Of a DNA stretch of 64,000 nt, positions 25,305-34,697 are shown in pieces. Every line of letters starts with the position of its first letter. Positions within the stretch are counted from its first letter, which is position 1. Source of the stretch: Parachlamydiales bacterium (GTDB lineage: Bacteria; Chlamydiota; Chlamydiia; Chlamydiales; JABDDJ01). The notes below the pieces were generated by a model that saw only the letters and a program-made list of their open reading frames with translations, did not search any database and was not told the DNA's origin. Both the position numbers and the translations under genes were made by a program. The stretch lies in contig JBAZCF010000001.1 of assembly GCA_041671045.1 (NCBI GenBank), positions 434,001-498,000 of the forward strand, given 5' to 3'.

Positions 25305-26846
25305 TTAGAATATAATGTCAGTGTCATTGCAAGAGTCTTCACGCATTTTAAGCCAGCAGCCTGCAGCGAAAATTAAAGACATAACAAGTAAAATCATGCT
25401 TACAGGTATCTCAGGAATATACCATTGAATATCCATCGAAGGCGGAGCATCCAATGCCATCCCCATGACAAAATGTGTATATTTAGCGTTCAGCCAGTGT
25501 ACAACCGTCCCTAGGTCACCCAATACCGCATGCGCGAATACACCCAATAAAAGTAAAAGCAGGGAAATACCGATAAAGAATGGAAAAAACAGATTGTAGA
25601 TTAGGCTGAAAAGTGGAAAAGAATGGAAATGATAGAGGACTAGGGGAATAGCCGCTATATTGACAGCCGAAGAAAGTGCTAAAGTGCCTTTCAAGCTATA
25701 CGCAGCAATATAACAATGTTGAGCGGCAGTATTCCATGCGGAAGCAATATTCAAGGGCCGGGTAGGGACCAGTCGATTTAAGGATCTCTCAAAACGGCTG
25801 CAAAAAAGGAGTATTGCTGCCGTGATCCCAAAACTGAACTGAAATCCCATATGTGCTGCATATAGGGGATCTATCAACAGAACAGCAAGCAATCCCGCTC
25901 CTAACAGGTTAAGGCCTGAGGGACGACGCGAAATGAAATAGGCGCTTAATGCGAGGACAATTGCAGCCCAGGCCCTTATGACGGAAGGAGTTAATCCTAG
26001 CAGTATAAAATACCCTGTCAAAACTACGATTAGGGCTATATTCACATAGTGAAAAGGCAGGAAAAGCCTAAAAAATATCCCTAACGCAAGCGCAAGAAGA
26101 GAAAAATGAAAACCTGAAATTGCTAAAATATGTTGCAGGCCAAATTTCCCAAATTGGTGCCTTAATACAATATCATCAAATTCTCCTACAATCATCCCAC
26201 CTAAAAACGGGCCGCTGCGATTATTCAGATGAATTTGAATGTACTCTTTAATGCCGTCTTTAATTTCCTGGCGTTTTTCGTAAAAGAGACCTTTCCAGGA
26301 TTGACTTAAAGGAACCCATGGAGATTTGGGATCACTTTTAAACTGAAAGGTCCCTTGTGCATTGGAAAGCTTAAGGGTGCCCTCCACTTTCCATACAGTC
26401 CTTAATGAGGGAACAAAGGCATTCTCTTTGCCATTGAATACTAGTTTCACCGGAATAGCAGGGGTAAAAGTTCCTTCCTGAGTGGAAATCTCTAACAAAG
26501 TCCCTTTAACAAACCAACGGGGTCCAATCGCAGTTTTTTTATAGGATGCTTCCTGCAATTCGAGGACTGCAGTCCCATAAATACCTGATGAGGGGATCGT
26601 TAAATCTATTTTATGCATTCCTGCATAGAAATAGCCGCTGAAAAAAACAAGAGCTGAAAGTAATAGACGTGTAAGAAGCTTGCGGTAGCGAGTGCAAATT
26701 CCGCTTAATAACGGTATCCAAAGGAAAATCAGAGGAAAGATCAGAGAAAGCGAGGGCCAAAGTTTTGTGCTGACTCCCAAGAGAAATGATATCCCATACA
26801 GGAGAGCCGGGTAACGTCCCCAGAAAATTGTTAAGCTATTCAACAT
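25305..26846 (-). CDS. comEC: ComEC/Rec2-family DNA-uptake channel protein
   Basis: ComEC forms the inner-membrane channel for single-stranded DNA uptake in natural transformation. The 513 residues contain an N-terminal pair of helices, a soluble beta domain (about 70-200, the OB-like DUF4131 part) and the competence domain with ILAISGFHFSLLALALG (about 235), the family hallmark, followed by eight or more helices. The C-terminal metallo-beta-lactamase nuclease domain found in many ComEC proteins is absent, as in Chlamydia. It lies between tRNA-His and a divergent accessory gene. Homologous recombination in Chlamydiae is documented and ComEC is thought to take part. Confidence 0.9.
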   Translation of the reverse strand: MLNSLTIFWGRYPALLYGISFLLGVSTKLWPSLSLIFPLIFLWIPLLSGICTRYRKLLTRLLLSALVFFSGYFYAGMHKIDLTIPSSGIYGTAVLELQEASYKKTAIGPRWFVKGTLLEISTQEGTFTPAIPVKLVFNGKENAFVPSLRTVWKVEGTLKLSNAQGTFQFKSDPKSPWVPLSQSWKGLFYEKRQEIKDGIKEYIQIHLNNRSGPFLGGMIVGEFDDIVLRHQFGKFGLQHILAISGFHFSLLALALGIFFRLFLPFHYVNIALIVVLTGYFILLGLTPSVIRAWAAIVLALSAYFISRRPSGLNLLGAGLLAVLLIDPLYAAHMGFQFSFGITAAILLFCSRFERSLNRLVPTRPLNIASAWNTAAQHCYIAAYSLKGTLALSSAVNIAAIPLVLYHFHSFPLFSLIYNLFFPFFIGISLLLLLLGVFAHAVLGDLGTVVHWLNAKYTHFVMGMALDAPPSMDIQWYIPEIPVSMILLVMSLIFAAGCWLKMREDSCNDTDIIF

Positions 26847-26967
26847 AGCAAAGGAATTTACCCCAATAAATACTTTAATTAAAGAACAAAATAGAGGAGT
26901 GTAAATTAACTAAAATATTAATTTGGTTATAATAGTAAATGATAATGTTTTTACTTATCAAGGTTTT

Positions 26968-28146
26968 ATGGATAATAAAAATCTATCTCAAATATTTAAT
27001 CATTTTGTTTTAGAAACAGGTTATTATCTACATAAAACAGACGAAACATCAAAAACACCTTCAATATTATTTTGTTTATTTGATGCCGGTGAAACATTTG
27101 CTCTTAAATCCGTCATTGAAGAGATGAAATATGAGGGAATACCCTATAAAATTATCGCATTAGGAACCTCTTGGTCCTTAATGAAGGATGAACCTCATGT
27201 ACTGGATATCTATGAAAAATTCCACTGGTCGCATGATCACGAGTTGTTATCTTGGGACCGGAACCTCAAAATTCCTGACAAAGTTTTCAAAAGGATAAAA
27301 TTACATTGCCATCCCGATATTTTCATCACGGGGATGGTTTCAGCCTTCCAACTTCAGCTGTGCGAATTATTCAAAGAACAAGGCGCGGAGATCCTAGCTT
27401 TCTATGATGCTTTTTCTCCTATAGACCCTAATAGCATTCAAGCTAAATTCATGGATATCGCTACACAAGTTCTTGTTCCAGCCAAGGGGATAGGCGAGAG
27501 CGTTCGCGAGTATTACCCTAATTGCGATGTTCATGTGGTAGGCCAGCCTACATTAGAATATTGGCTGGATTCATTGAACGGACAGAATTTTAATATGATC
27601 AAGGAAAAGCTGTTCCTAACAGACGATAAATCCATTCTGCTATTCGTGGGAGGATATGGGATGGAATATGAGGCGGCGTTTCCTCTGTTTGTGGCAGGGA
27701 TTGAAGCTATGTTGAATTTGCACATAGTGTTCGCTCTACATCCTAAAACAAACGGCAGTTTTGAGAGAGCAATGTTTGGCCCTCACGCAGACAAAATCCA
27801 TTTTGTTGGCAGCGAAATCTTAACGTCGCATCTAGTGGCCATTGCGGATGTTGTATTGACTGTCAACTCCACGGTGGGTGTACAAGCCTCCTTCTTAGGT
27901 AAACCTGTCATTTATGTCCATACCCCGGAAATGAAGTATACCTCATTAGCCATTGAACAAGCTTGGGCCTCAAAAGTTACAGATGTAGAGGCGTTAAAAG
28001 ATAAAATCAGGGAGGCGTTAACTTCGTGCGTCTGTCGTTGGGACCGCTTTCAAGACGGAAAGGTTCCTCGCGAAGCATCGAAAATGATCTATTCACGGAT
28101 AAGCGCTACTGAAAAGTGGATGAAGGGGACTGATTTAGGGGGATAA
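26968..28146 (+). CDS. Hypothetical protein with GT-B glycosyltransferase-like fold
   Basis: The protein (392 residues from ATG 26968, behind AAGG; a longer TTG start at 26923 has no ribosome binding site) reads like two Rossmann-type halves. The first has ILFCLFDAGETFALKSVIEE, PDIFITGMVSAFQ and VLVPAKGIGESVREYY. The second has ILLFVGGYGMEYE, HIVFALHPKT, IHFVGSEILTSHLVAIADV and VNSTVGVQASFLGKPVIYV. This last pattern (Ser/Thr-x-Gly-x-x-Ala...GKPV) is the C-terminal sugar-nucleotide site of GT-B enzymes and UDP-GlcNAc 2-epimerases. The acceptor is unknown. No lipid or capsule genes adjoin it. Fold call moderate, function open. Confidence 0.65.
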   Translation: MDNKNLSQIFNHFVLETGYYLHKTDETSKTPSILFCLFDAGETFALKSVIEEMKYEGIPYKIIALGTSWSLMKDEPHVLDIYEKFHWSHDHELLSWDRNLKIPDKVFKRIKLHCHPDIFITGMVSAFQLQLCELFKEQGAEILAFYDAFSPIDPNSIQAKFMDIATQVLVPAKGIGESVREYYPNCDVHVVGQPTLEYWLDSLNGQNFNMIKEKLFLTDDKSILLFVGGYGMEYEAAFPLFVAGIEAMLNLHIVFALHPKTNGSFERAMFGPHADKIHFVGSEILTSHLVAIADVVLTVNSTVGVQASFLGKPVIYVHTPEMKYTSLAIEQAWASKVTDVEALKDKIREALTSCVCRWDRFQDGKVPREASKMIYSRISATEKWMKGTDLGG

Positions 28147-28170
28147 TATAGAGCAAAATCCTGCAAAGGC

Positions 28171-28761
28171 TTACGTTTGGAATTCTAAAACGTGACGGGC
28201 ATGCAGATTGGTTTTTGGATTTTTTTGTACTTGATACTGCAGCATCATTTCCAAAAGGTGGTTCTGTTCTGAGGAAATAGCTTTGATAGCAGTTCTTTTG
28301 CCCTGGGTTGAGGTGCTATGTGTATCTACAGTCAAACGTTCGGTCTGATTTTTTATACGCAATGCGCCGCTTAGTGTAGGAATACCGGCAGCAAGTGCCT
28401 CATCCTTTTCATAGGAAGATAAGTTGCTGTTACCGTGAAGAACAATCAAGTACTTATAGCGGATGGTGCTCATATCGGAAAGGGTGATCTCTTTTTTCTG
28501 ACGGTCGATATAGGATACTTCACAGGAAATAAGTTCAGCATTTTGTTGGAGCGAGGGAGGATTAGCCGCACAGATTTGATTGGTATTCTCGATATCGAGC
28601 ATGTCTAAGTGAAGCTTATAGAGTAAAGGGTGGTACGGGGAATGGGTACGGTCAAGTAAGACTAATTCCGAAAATGCGTGGATAGACTCATATGAGCCGG
28701 GTTTGTCTTTCCGGTAGACGCTAAACACTGCAACTTTAGGGAGTCTAATTATTTCAACCAT
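28171..28761 (-). CDS. Degenerate fragment related to type II NADH dehydrogenase
   Basis: The 196 residues align by eye with the N-terminal part of NDH-2 flavoproteins: ELVLLDRTHSPYHPLLYKL (32-50; NDH-2 reads VTLIDRTNHHLFQPLLYQV), AELISCEVSYIDRQKKEITL (76-95), then RYKYLIVLHGNSN (101-113; NDH-2 reads YDYLVIATG). The FAD-binding GxGxxG at the start is gone (VAVFSVYRKDKPG), the second glycine of the ATG motif is altered, and the NADH domain and membrane anchor are missing. It therefore cannot be a normal oxidoreductase. It is an intact ORF, so it may have a new role instead of being dead. It is convergent with the GT-B-like gene. Confidence 0.65.
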   Translation of the reverse strand: MVEIIRLPKVAVFSVYRKDKPGSYESIHAFSELVLLDRTHSPYHPLLYKLHLDMLDIENTNQICAANPPSLQQNAELISCEVSYIDRQKKEITLSDMSTIRYKYLIVLHGNSNLSSYEKDEALAAGIPTLSGALRIKNQTERLTVDTHSTSTQGKRTAIKAISSEQNHLLEMMLQYQVQKNPKTNLHARHVLEFQT

Positions 28762-28902
28762 AAGAAAATATACGCTTTTTTAACTGAATGTTATAGATTT
28801 TTTGATAATAAGTCCAGTGAAATCTTTATCGAATCTTTACAACGGTACTTAAAAAATAAAGCATTTGTTATATATTGTTTTTTTAATACACGAGATGAAG
28901 GC

Positions 28903-29712
28903 ATGGACCAGCACGTAAAAGATTATTTCTGCCAGTTTTCGGAAAAAACGCCTCAAGGCCAATTCCATAAGGTCATTGTGTTACATGATGCACCCGATGG
29001 AGATTTTGATCAGTTAGCCCGCAATCTGCCACCTGAATGTCAAGGTTGGCTTGAACTTGCTCAGCTGCCCACTTCAGACCGCATCGAATTAGTGCGCGAA
29101 TTCTGGCTGGGAAAATTAAAAGATCATCCGCGCCTTTCAGCCTTTCTAGTCTCCTTTTTTGACACCCTGAATGACATTGGCATCTATGTAACCCAAAGCC
29201 GCTTTGATGACCCTTTAGAATGTCATATGGTTTACAGCCTACCTAACGAAGCAGGTTTTTTTCGCGGCAAGCCCCCCATCACTGAAGATAGACTGATTGA
29301 AATACAAGATTACTTTTCAGAATGGGTGCTCCCTTCCGATTATGTAGCTTTCCTTCAAGTACATGACGGATTCGCCAAAACGACCGACTGCACCGGATTG
29401 ACGATGTCGAAGAAACTTACCCTAAGCTATGAGAGATTCCAATCCTATCTATTGCAGCAGGATACCCTTAAGACTACTGCAGGTAAAGTGGTGGAAGCCA
29501 GGACGCTTATTCCTTTCTATGAATCTTTCGGCATGCCCTTCTACCAATGTTTTTGGGGCGAATGGCATCCTGAATCGGAAATGGGGAACGTCTATTACTC
29601 AGGCCTGGCCCATACAGTCAACGATCCTTCGTCGAATACCGGAAGGGAAGAGCAGATGGCTTTTCCTACTTTTGCCGACTGGCTTATCTTCTATCTTGAA
29701 AGAATCAGTTAA
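28903..29712 (+). CDS. Hypothetical protein with a possible SMI1/KNR4 (SUKH) domain
   Basis: This is a soluble 269-residue protein. The second half starts with an LPSDYVAFLQVHDGF segment (143-157), which resembles the SUKH-superfamily core (LPxDYxxFLxxxNGG), and ends with FADWLIFYLERIS, the kind of helix that closes such domains. In other bacteria SUKH proteins are often immunity proteins, but no toxin gene is adjacent. The N-terminal 130 residues (PDGDFDQLARNLPPECQGWL) I do not recognise. Upstream are 140 A+T-rich bases, and 211 non-coding bases separate it from hprK. A conserved chlamydial protein in the comEC-ptsH interval is possible. Confidence 0.6.
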   Translation: MDQHVKDYFCQFSEKTPQGQFHKVIVLHDAPDGDFDQLARNLPPECQGWLELAQLPTSDRIELVREFWLGKLKDHPRLSAFLVSFFDTLNDIGIYVTQSRFDDPLECHMVYSLPNEAGFFRGKPPITEDRLIEIQDYFSEWVLPSDYVAFLQVHDGFAKTTDCTGLTMSKKLTLSYERFQSYLLQQDTLKTTAGKVVEARTLIPFYESFGMPFYQCFWGEWHPESEMGNVYYSGLAHTVNDPSSNTGREEQMAFPTFADWLIFYLERIS

Positions 29713-29750
29713 GCGTATAAAAACTAGATTTAGTCAACTTGCGTCCCAGT

Positions 29751-29769
29751 CTGCTGCAATATGCAGCAG
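29751..29769. repeat. Short inverted repeat in the gap before hprK
   Basis: CTGCTGCA (29751-29758) and TGCAGCAG (29762-29769) form an 8-bp stem. No T-run follows. It is the only structure in the 211-base gap between the SUKH-like gene and hprK, and might terminate or stabilise the upstream transcript. Confidence 0.35.
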
Positions 29770-29923
29770 CAAGATTAGGGATAAGTTAGGATTAAATCAG
29801 GTATGCGTCTATCATCATTTACTTGCGGCCTCTCTGGCCGTTCAACTTGAGAAAATAAAATCTTGCAGCCTAAAAGAACATAAAGTAATGTTTTTGGTTC
29901 AATACCACGCGAAACTAATATAG

Positions 29924-30907
29924 ATGCCTAGTTACTATGTAGAAGACCTTTTTGCACAGCATGGACAACGTTTAGGGCTTGAGCTTCTTGCCGGAAAGAA
30001 GGGGCTCCGCCGTAAAATCCGTGTTCCTGAAGTGCATCGCCCCGGACTTCCCCTTGCGGGGTATATGAAAAACCATGCTGAGAAGCGTGTCCTGATTTTT
30101 GGCAAGGTAGAAATAGAGTTCCTACGCCACCTACCTTCGAATCTTCGCGTTGAACGGCTGGATATATTGCTTTCTACTCCCACTCCCGCAGTCATCGTTA
30201 CCCGCCGTTACCGCCCCCCCAAAGAGCTTGTCCATTTGTGCGAAAAACACGATGTCCCCCTTTTTCGCGCGGGAATGAGTACGATGAACTTATTAAGTAA
30301 GCTGACTCAATTGCTGACAGAAGAATTTTCACCCTCCACCACCTGCCACGGTTCCTTAGTCGAAGTCTTTGGCGTCGGTGTTATGATCCAAGGCGACTCT
30401 TCTGTCGGAAAAAGCGAAGCAGCTTTAGGTCTAGTGGAAAGAGGGCACCGTCTTATCTCCGATGATGTCGTCCGTATTAAAAAACGGGAAGGGATGCAGC
30501 TCGAAGGATTCGGAGCTGGCCTCACCCAATACCATATGGAGATTCGCGGCATCGGTATCATCAATGTCGCGCACTTGTACGGAGCTGTTTGTGTACGTGC
30601 AAGTAAAAATATTGATCTTGTCGTTAAGATGGAAGTCTGGGATGACAACCATTTCTATGACAGGGTTGGCCTGGAAGAACACTACTGTGATCTTCTTAAT
30701 GTTAAAGTTCCGTTTCACGTCCTGCCTGTTAAACCGGGACGGGATGTGGTCTTGCTGCTCGAAACGATTGCCCTCAATCATCGATTGAAAGGCATGGGAT
30801 ATAATTCTGCCAGAGAATTCCGTAATAAGCTTATAGAGATGACAACCGGTCCACGGATTAAAACTCCTCCCATGAATCCTTACGGGGAAGTGGCTAATGT
30901 CAATTGA
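29924..30907 (+). CDS. hprK: HPr kinase/phosphorylase
   Basis: HprK phosphorylates HPr on a serine using ATP and reverses this with phosphate, linking sugar state to regulation. The 327 residues show the N-terminal domain (1-130), catalytic CHGSLVEVFG (His142), P-loop GDSSVGKS (157-164), LISDDVVRI and the HprK signature around EIRGIGIINVAHLYG. Its target ptsH follows 62 bases downstream and ptsI directly after, forming a probable operon. No EIIB/EIIC sugar transporter is present in the window, so a regulatory role is likely. There is no ribosome binding site consensus close to ATG 29924. Confidence 0.95.
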   Translation: MPSYYVEDLFAQHGQRLGLELLAGKKGLRRKIRVPEVHRPGLPLAGYMKNHAEKRVLIFGKVEIEFLRHLPSNLRVERLDILLSTPTPAVIVTRRYRPPKELVHLCEKHDVPLFRAGMSTMNLLSKLTQLLTEEFSPSTTCHGSLVEVFGVGVMIQGDSSVGKSEAALGLVERGHRLISDDVVRIKKREGMQLEGFGAGLTQYHMEIRGIGIINVAHLYGAVCVRASKNIDLVVKMEVWDDNHFYDRVGLEEHYCDLLNVKVPFHVLPVKPGRDVVLLLETIALNHRLKGMGYNSAREFRNKLIEMTTGPRIKTPPMNPYGEVANVN

Positions 30908-30969
30908 ATATTCTTTCTTAATCATAGTTTTTTTACATATTACCATTCTAAAAATAAAGGGTTGCTATT

Positions 30970-31236
30970 TTGGAACTCGTCCGCAAAGTACGTGTCAAAA
31001 ATACAATGGGCCTCCATACTCGGCCCGCCACAGCAATCGTAAAGTTGTTGCAGTCCTGCCAAAGCGATGTCTCCTTTACCTACAAGAAAGAGACGATCAA
31101 TGCAAAAAGCATTTTGAGCATTTTGATGCTGGCAGCAAGGCGCAATACTACGATTACAATCACTGTGCGCGGCTCGGATGCGCCTGAAACGATGGAGAAG
31201 CTGGTTTCAGCTTTTGACAACAAATTTGGTGAATAA
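30970..31236 (+). CDS. ptsH: Phosphocarrier protein HPr
   Basis: HPr carries phosphate from Enzyme I. The 88 residues have the active-site His16 in GLHTRPATAIVKL and the regulatory Ser47 in INAKSILSIL, which matches the Ser46 region that HprK modifies. The reading frame opens with TTG at 30970, preceded by AAAGGG about ten bases upstream. No ATG fits, because the next Met is already inside the active-site segment. It abuts ptsI (stop and start adjacent), so translation is coupled. The TTG start may lower HPr output. Confidence 0.94.
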   Translation: MELVRKVRVKNTMGLHTRPATAIVKLLQSCQSDVSFTYKKETINAKSILSILMLAARRNTTITITVRGSDAPETMEKLVSAFDNKFGE

Positions 31237-33015
31237 ATGACCAAAACCGCTACGCGTCAAGGGGAACTTCGATTACAAGGAACTCCCGTGTGCCGCGGCG
31301 TTGCCATTGGCAAGCCTTTTTTCTATGCCTTTGATGATACCGCCACTCCCGAATTCTCTGTGAACGTCAGCGAAGTAGAAACTGAAATTGCCCGCTACCG
31401 AAGAGCACTAGAACGAAGCAGGCTTGACATTGAACGTCTGCGCCGTCAAATGGACCATGAGCAAGTAACCGAAGGTGCTGCAATATTGGAAGCCCATCTG
31501 CAAATCCTCGATGATCCGCTTTTAACAAGCGATATCGAATCCCTCATCGTCGAAATGGGAAAAAACGCTGAGGTGGCATTTCTTAGGGCTATGAATACAT
31601 TTCAGCAGCGATTTGAGGCCATGCGCGATCCCTTTTTCAGGGAAAGGTTCAATGATATCCAGGACGTTGCCCGACGCATCATGGGACACTTGCGTCATTC
31701 TGTACGCATTTCTTTAGCAGAAGCCCCCGCAGGTGTGATCATCATCGCTAACGAACTTTCCGCATCTGAAGCAGCTGAAGCAGATCCCTCTAAAGTCCTA
31801 GCTTTTGTGACAGAGGCAGGAGGAATGACAACCCATGCCGCTATTATCGCAAAAGCAAAAGGCATCCCTTATATCGCCCGTTTACCGTTACGCGGGATAC
31901 CCCTTTCAGAAAACTCCATCATTATCGTAGATGGTAGAACTGGAGAGGTGATCCTTGATCCTCACCCGGATACTTTAACCATTTATTCTTACATTCAAAA
32001 ACAGCTCTCTTTGCATATCGAGAAACTACAACATACCGCTCAATGCCATGCCGAGACCTTCGATGGGTTGAGGATGAATCTTTGCGCTAATGTGGAAGCT
32101 GTGGAAGAAATCGATCTACTGCATCAATATGGGGCAAACGGAATAGGTCTTCTCCGCTCAGAAAATGCATTTATGTTTAAGGATACCTTTCCGAACGAAG
32201 AAGAGCAATTCACTCATTATCGAACTTTTGTAGAGCGGATGAAGGGCCTTCCAACAGTCATTCGCACGTTCGATATCGGGGGGGATAAAAGCTTTATCGG
32301 ACGTATTGAAGGAAGTGATGAACCTTTCTTTGTCGGCTGCCGTGCCATCCAGTTTCTCCTTCAAGAACGAAACATTTTCAAAAGGCAGCTTCGTGCCATC
32401 CTACGCGCAGCAGCTGTCGGCAATGTCAGCATATTATTTCCGATGATCACATCTTTACCAGAACTGAGAGAAGCAAAAATATTATTGGAAGAAGCGAAGT
32501 CAGAACTGATCAATGAAGGTATTATTGAGAAAGTAGACATTCGCATTGGCTGTATGATCGAAGTTCCTTCGGCAGCTGTTATAGCAGATCTATTAGCTCG
32601 TGAATGTGATTTTCTATCTATCGGAACAAACGACTTAGTCCACTATAGCTTGGCGGTAGATAGAGGAAATCATGCGGCTTCTACACTCAGTTCTTTGTGT
32701 CACCCCAGTCTGCTGCGACTAATTAAAATGGTTGTTGTGGAAGCAAATCTTCAAGGCATTCCTGTGACTATATGTGGCGAAATTGCCTCCGACCCTCGTT
32801 TTACACCTCTATTATTAGGTTTAGGCGTACATGAACTTTCCGTGGCCTGCCGTTATTTACCCTTAGTCAAGAATGCTATTCGTTGTACCAGCGCGGTCTT
32901 TTCCGTAGAATTAGCGCGTCAAGCCCTAGCCTTATCTACCTCCGCTGAGGTGCAGGATCTCATTGCGGAAGCTTATCGCGATGCAGTCCCTGAGGACTGT
33001 TTTTACAATTTTTAG
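31237..33015 (+). CDS. ptsI: PTS Enzyme I (phosphoenolpyruvate-protein phosphotransferase)
   Basis: EI takes phosphate from phosphoenolpyruvate onto a histidine and passes it to HPr. The 592 residues contain the N-terminal HPr-binding/phospho-His domain, with active His200 in EAGGMTTHAAIIAKAKGI, and the C-terminal TIM barrel with GIGLLRSENAFM, PTVIRTFDIGGDKS, GCMIEVPSAA and FLSIGTNDLVHY. All family landmarks are present and the length is normal. It is the last gene of hprK-ptsH-ptsI. In C. trachomatis ptsI is followed directly by ybaB and dnaX, while here 4.7 kb of effector-like genes intervene. Confidence 0.96.
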   Translation: MTKTATRQGELRLQGTPVCRGVAIGKPFFYAFDDTATPEFSVNVSEVETEIARYRRALERSRLDIERLRRQMDHEQVTEGAAILEAHLQILDDPLLTSDIESLIVEMGKNAEVAFLRAMNTFQQRFEAMRDPFFRERFNDIQDVARRIMGHLRHSVRISLAEAPAGVIIIANELSASEAAEADPSKVLAFVTEAGGMTTHAAIIAKAKGIPYIARLPLRGIPLSENSIIIVDGRTGEVILDPHPDTLTIYSYIQKQLSLHIEKLQHTAQCHAETFDGLRMNLCANVEAVEEIDLLHQYGANGIGLLRSENAFMFKDTFPNEEEQFTHYRTFVERMKGLPTVIRTFDIGGDKSFIGRIEGSDEPFFVGCRAIQFLLQERNIFKRQLRAILRAAAVGNVSILFPMITSLPELREAKILLEEAKSELINEGIIEKVDIRIGCMIEVPSAAVIADLLARECDFLSIGTNDLVHYSLAVDRGNHAASTLSSLCHPSLLRLIKMVVVEANLQGIPVTICGEIASDPRFTPLLLGLGVHELSVACRYLPLVKNAIRCTSAVFSVELARQALALSTSAEVQDLIAEAYRDAVPEDCFYNF

Positions 33016-33193
33016 CGTAACGCCTTAACTGGCGCAGATTTGTAGTCCAATACAACTCAATAAATCTACTAATAATAAGTGATGAATTTAATTTAAACTA
33101 TTAACTTGTAAAATTAGTAATAATATATTTGTGTAAAAAGTTGATTACTAATTATTATTAAAATAAGAACTAGTAATAATTAAAGGTCGATTT

Positions 33194-34600
33194 ATGAGTG
33201 GCGACTATTCACATTTGCCTACACCCTCTCAACAAACATGGGGTCCTTCTAATGAAGAGGCTATCCAGCGGGAGGAGAACTCTCAAGATTACAGCCGCGT
33301 AGCTCTGCAATTTGATTTTAGTGCGCATGCTCCCACAGAATTACCCCGCACTTTGAAGCAAGTGAATGTGTCCCTGAATAAAGCGAGTAATCCTAGAGTT
33401 TCTTCAGCTGCGGCTGAGTTATCCCCTAAATTAGCTAATCAAAAGCAATTTCTTAATTCCGTAGCTAGAAACAATAAAGAGTGCGAGGATAATAGCTTAA
33501 AGTCATCTGCAGTTTTAATAGCCTTTGAAACAGAATGCCGCACCGATCCAAATGCTATTATTCAAGATCTAAAAGAATTTAATGAACGCAAGACAGCTCG
33601 GGATCCAAATTACGTTCCGTTAACTATAGATGACTTAAATACCCTTTCGAATTTTCCTCAAAAACTTGAAGGACAATTGTCGAGTTTCAATAGATTTAAT
33701 ACAGCCCGCAGTATGGATGAACAAATAGGGCATCTTCACTCGGTGTATTCAACCGGCTTTAGCCCATCTTCTCTCAAACCCAATTCAATGATTCGCGATA
33801 AGGCCGCTGAATTTCTAAAAGACAGGCCGGCAATAAAAAAAATGTGTGCTTTGCATAATTTTCCACCCCTTAAAGAATTATTTAATACTCCCCGCACGTT
33901 CTTCGAATCGCATCTTAATTCCATAAAATATCTTGAAGAAATTACAAATAATAAATTTACGAGAGCTAATTATAAAGATACATCTAATAGTTTGAAGACG
34001 ATGCTCGAACAGGATAAACAGTCAATAGAGGAGAACAAATGGACGGAAGATGATTTTGAGACCGAGCTATCTTCTTTTTCTTTAGAAGAGACTGATCCAT
34101 CCAATGAGGAGTTTGCAGAGCTCTTGGAAGATGTTTCTTTACTAACACCTGAGCAAGGAGCGGTAATTCATAAGGAAACATTAAATGTTTCTGATGCAGT
34201 GGCAACGATCAAAAAAGAGGGATTATCTAAATCCACTTGGAATAAGTTTTATAGTGGCGTAAAAAATCTTTTTACATCCTCTAAAGAATTCAAATTCGCT
34301 GTACCTGAGCAAACCAGAAACACTATTGCAGACGGTTACCTGGAGAATTTGAAGAACTTAGGCCATAAAAAAGTAGGAGAAGGTGGGGGATTTTTTGGTT
34401 TGTTAAGAATGAAGCTGCTTCATGGTTTAACAGAGTCTAAAAGGGAAGCATTTAAAAGCTCTGTGGAACAACAAGTACATTTTATTGTTAATACGCGCGG
34501 TGCATTAGATGAAGATGAATTTAAAATTGTAAGCGAAGCTCTTAGCAATAAAGATTACATACTTGGTAATAAATCTTTGTTTAATAAGATATTTAAATAG
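33194..34600 (+). CDS. Effector-like paralogue 1 (degenerate RhoGEF-like region plus shared C-terminal domain)
   Basis: First of three tandem paralogues, 468 residues. The first 60 residues are Ser/Gln/Asn-rich without hydrophobic segments, as in type III secretion signals. Residues about 95-280 correspond in order to the DH-like part of the second paralogue: EFNERKTARDPNYVPLTIDD matches its FNAELKNIDPEAKPLTRED, and NTPRTFFESHLNSIKYLEEI sits where its QRMTKY helix is, but the catalytic-type residues have diverged. An acidic stretch follows (about 285-320). Residues about 335-468 form the domain all three share (STWNKFYSGVKNLF, GGGFFGLLRMKLLHGL, SVEQQVHFIVNT). An A+T-rich 178-base leader separates it from ptsI. 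Exchange activity seems doubtful. Confidence 0.72.
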   Translation: MSGDYSHLPTPSQQTWGPSNEEAIQREENSQDYSRVALQFDFSAHAPTELPRTLKQVNVSLNKASNPRVSSAAAELSPKLANQKQFLNSVARNNKECEDNSLKSSAVLIAFETECRTDPNAIIQDLKEFNERKTARDPNYVPLTIDDLNTLSNFPQKLEGQLSSFNRFNTARSMDEQIGHLHSVYSTGFSPSSLKPNSMIRDKAAEFLKDRPAIKKMCALHNFPPLKELFNTPRTFFESHLNSIKYLEEITNNKFTRANYKDTSNSLKTMLEQDKQSIEENKWTEDDFETELSSFSLEETDPSNEEFAELLEDVSLLTPEQGAVIHKETLNVSDAVATIKKEGLSKSTWNKFYSGVKNLFTSSKEFKFAVPEQTRNTIADGYLENLKNLGHKKVGEGGGFFGLLRMKLLHGLTESKREAFKSSVEQQVHFIVNTRGALDEDEFKIVSEALSNKDYILGNKSLFNKIFK

Positions 34601-34697
34601 TTAAATTTGTTAACCTTGCATTATTTAATACTATGACTTTTAGTATTAATATTAGTGATATATAATAAAGTTATACTAATGCTTAAATGGTGTTAAT

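Noticed and set aside
29894..29923. TTGGTT and TAATAT just before hprK as a promoter
   Set aside because: The -10-like word ends three bases before the ATG, which would leave no room for a leader or even for the start site.
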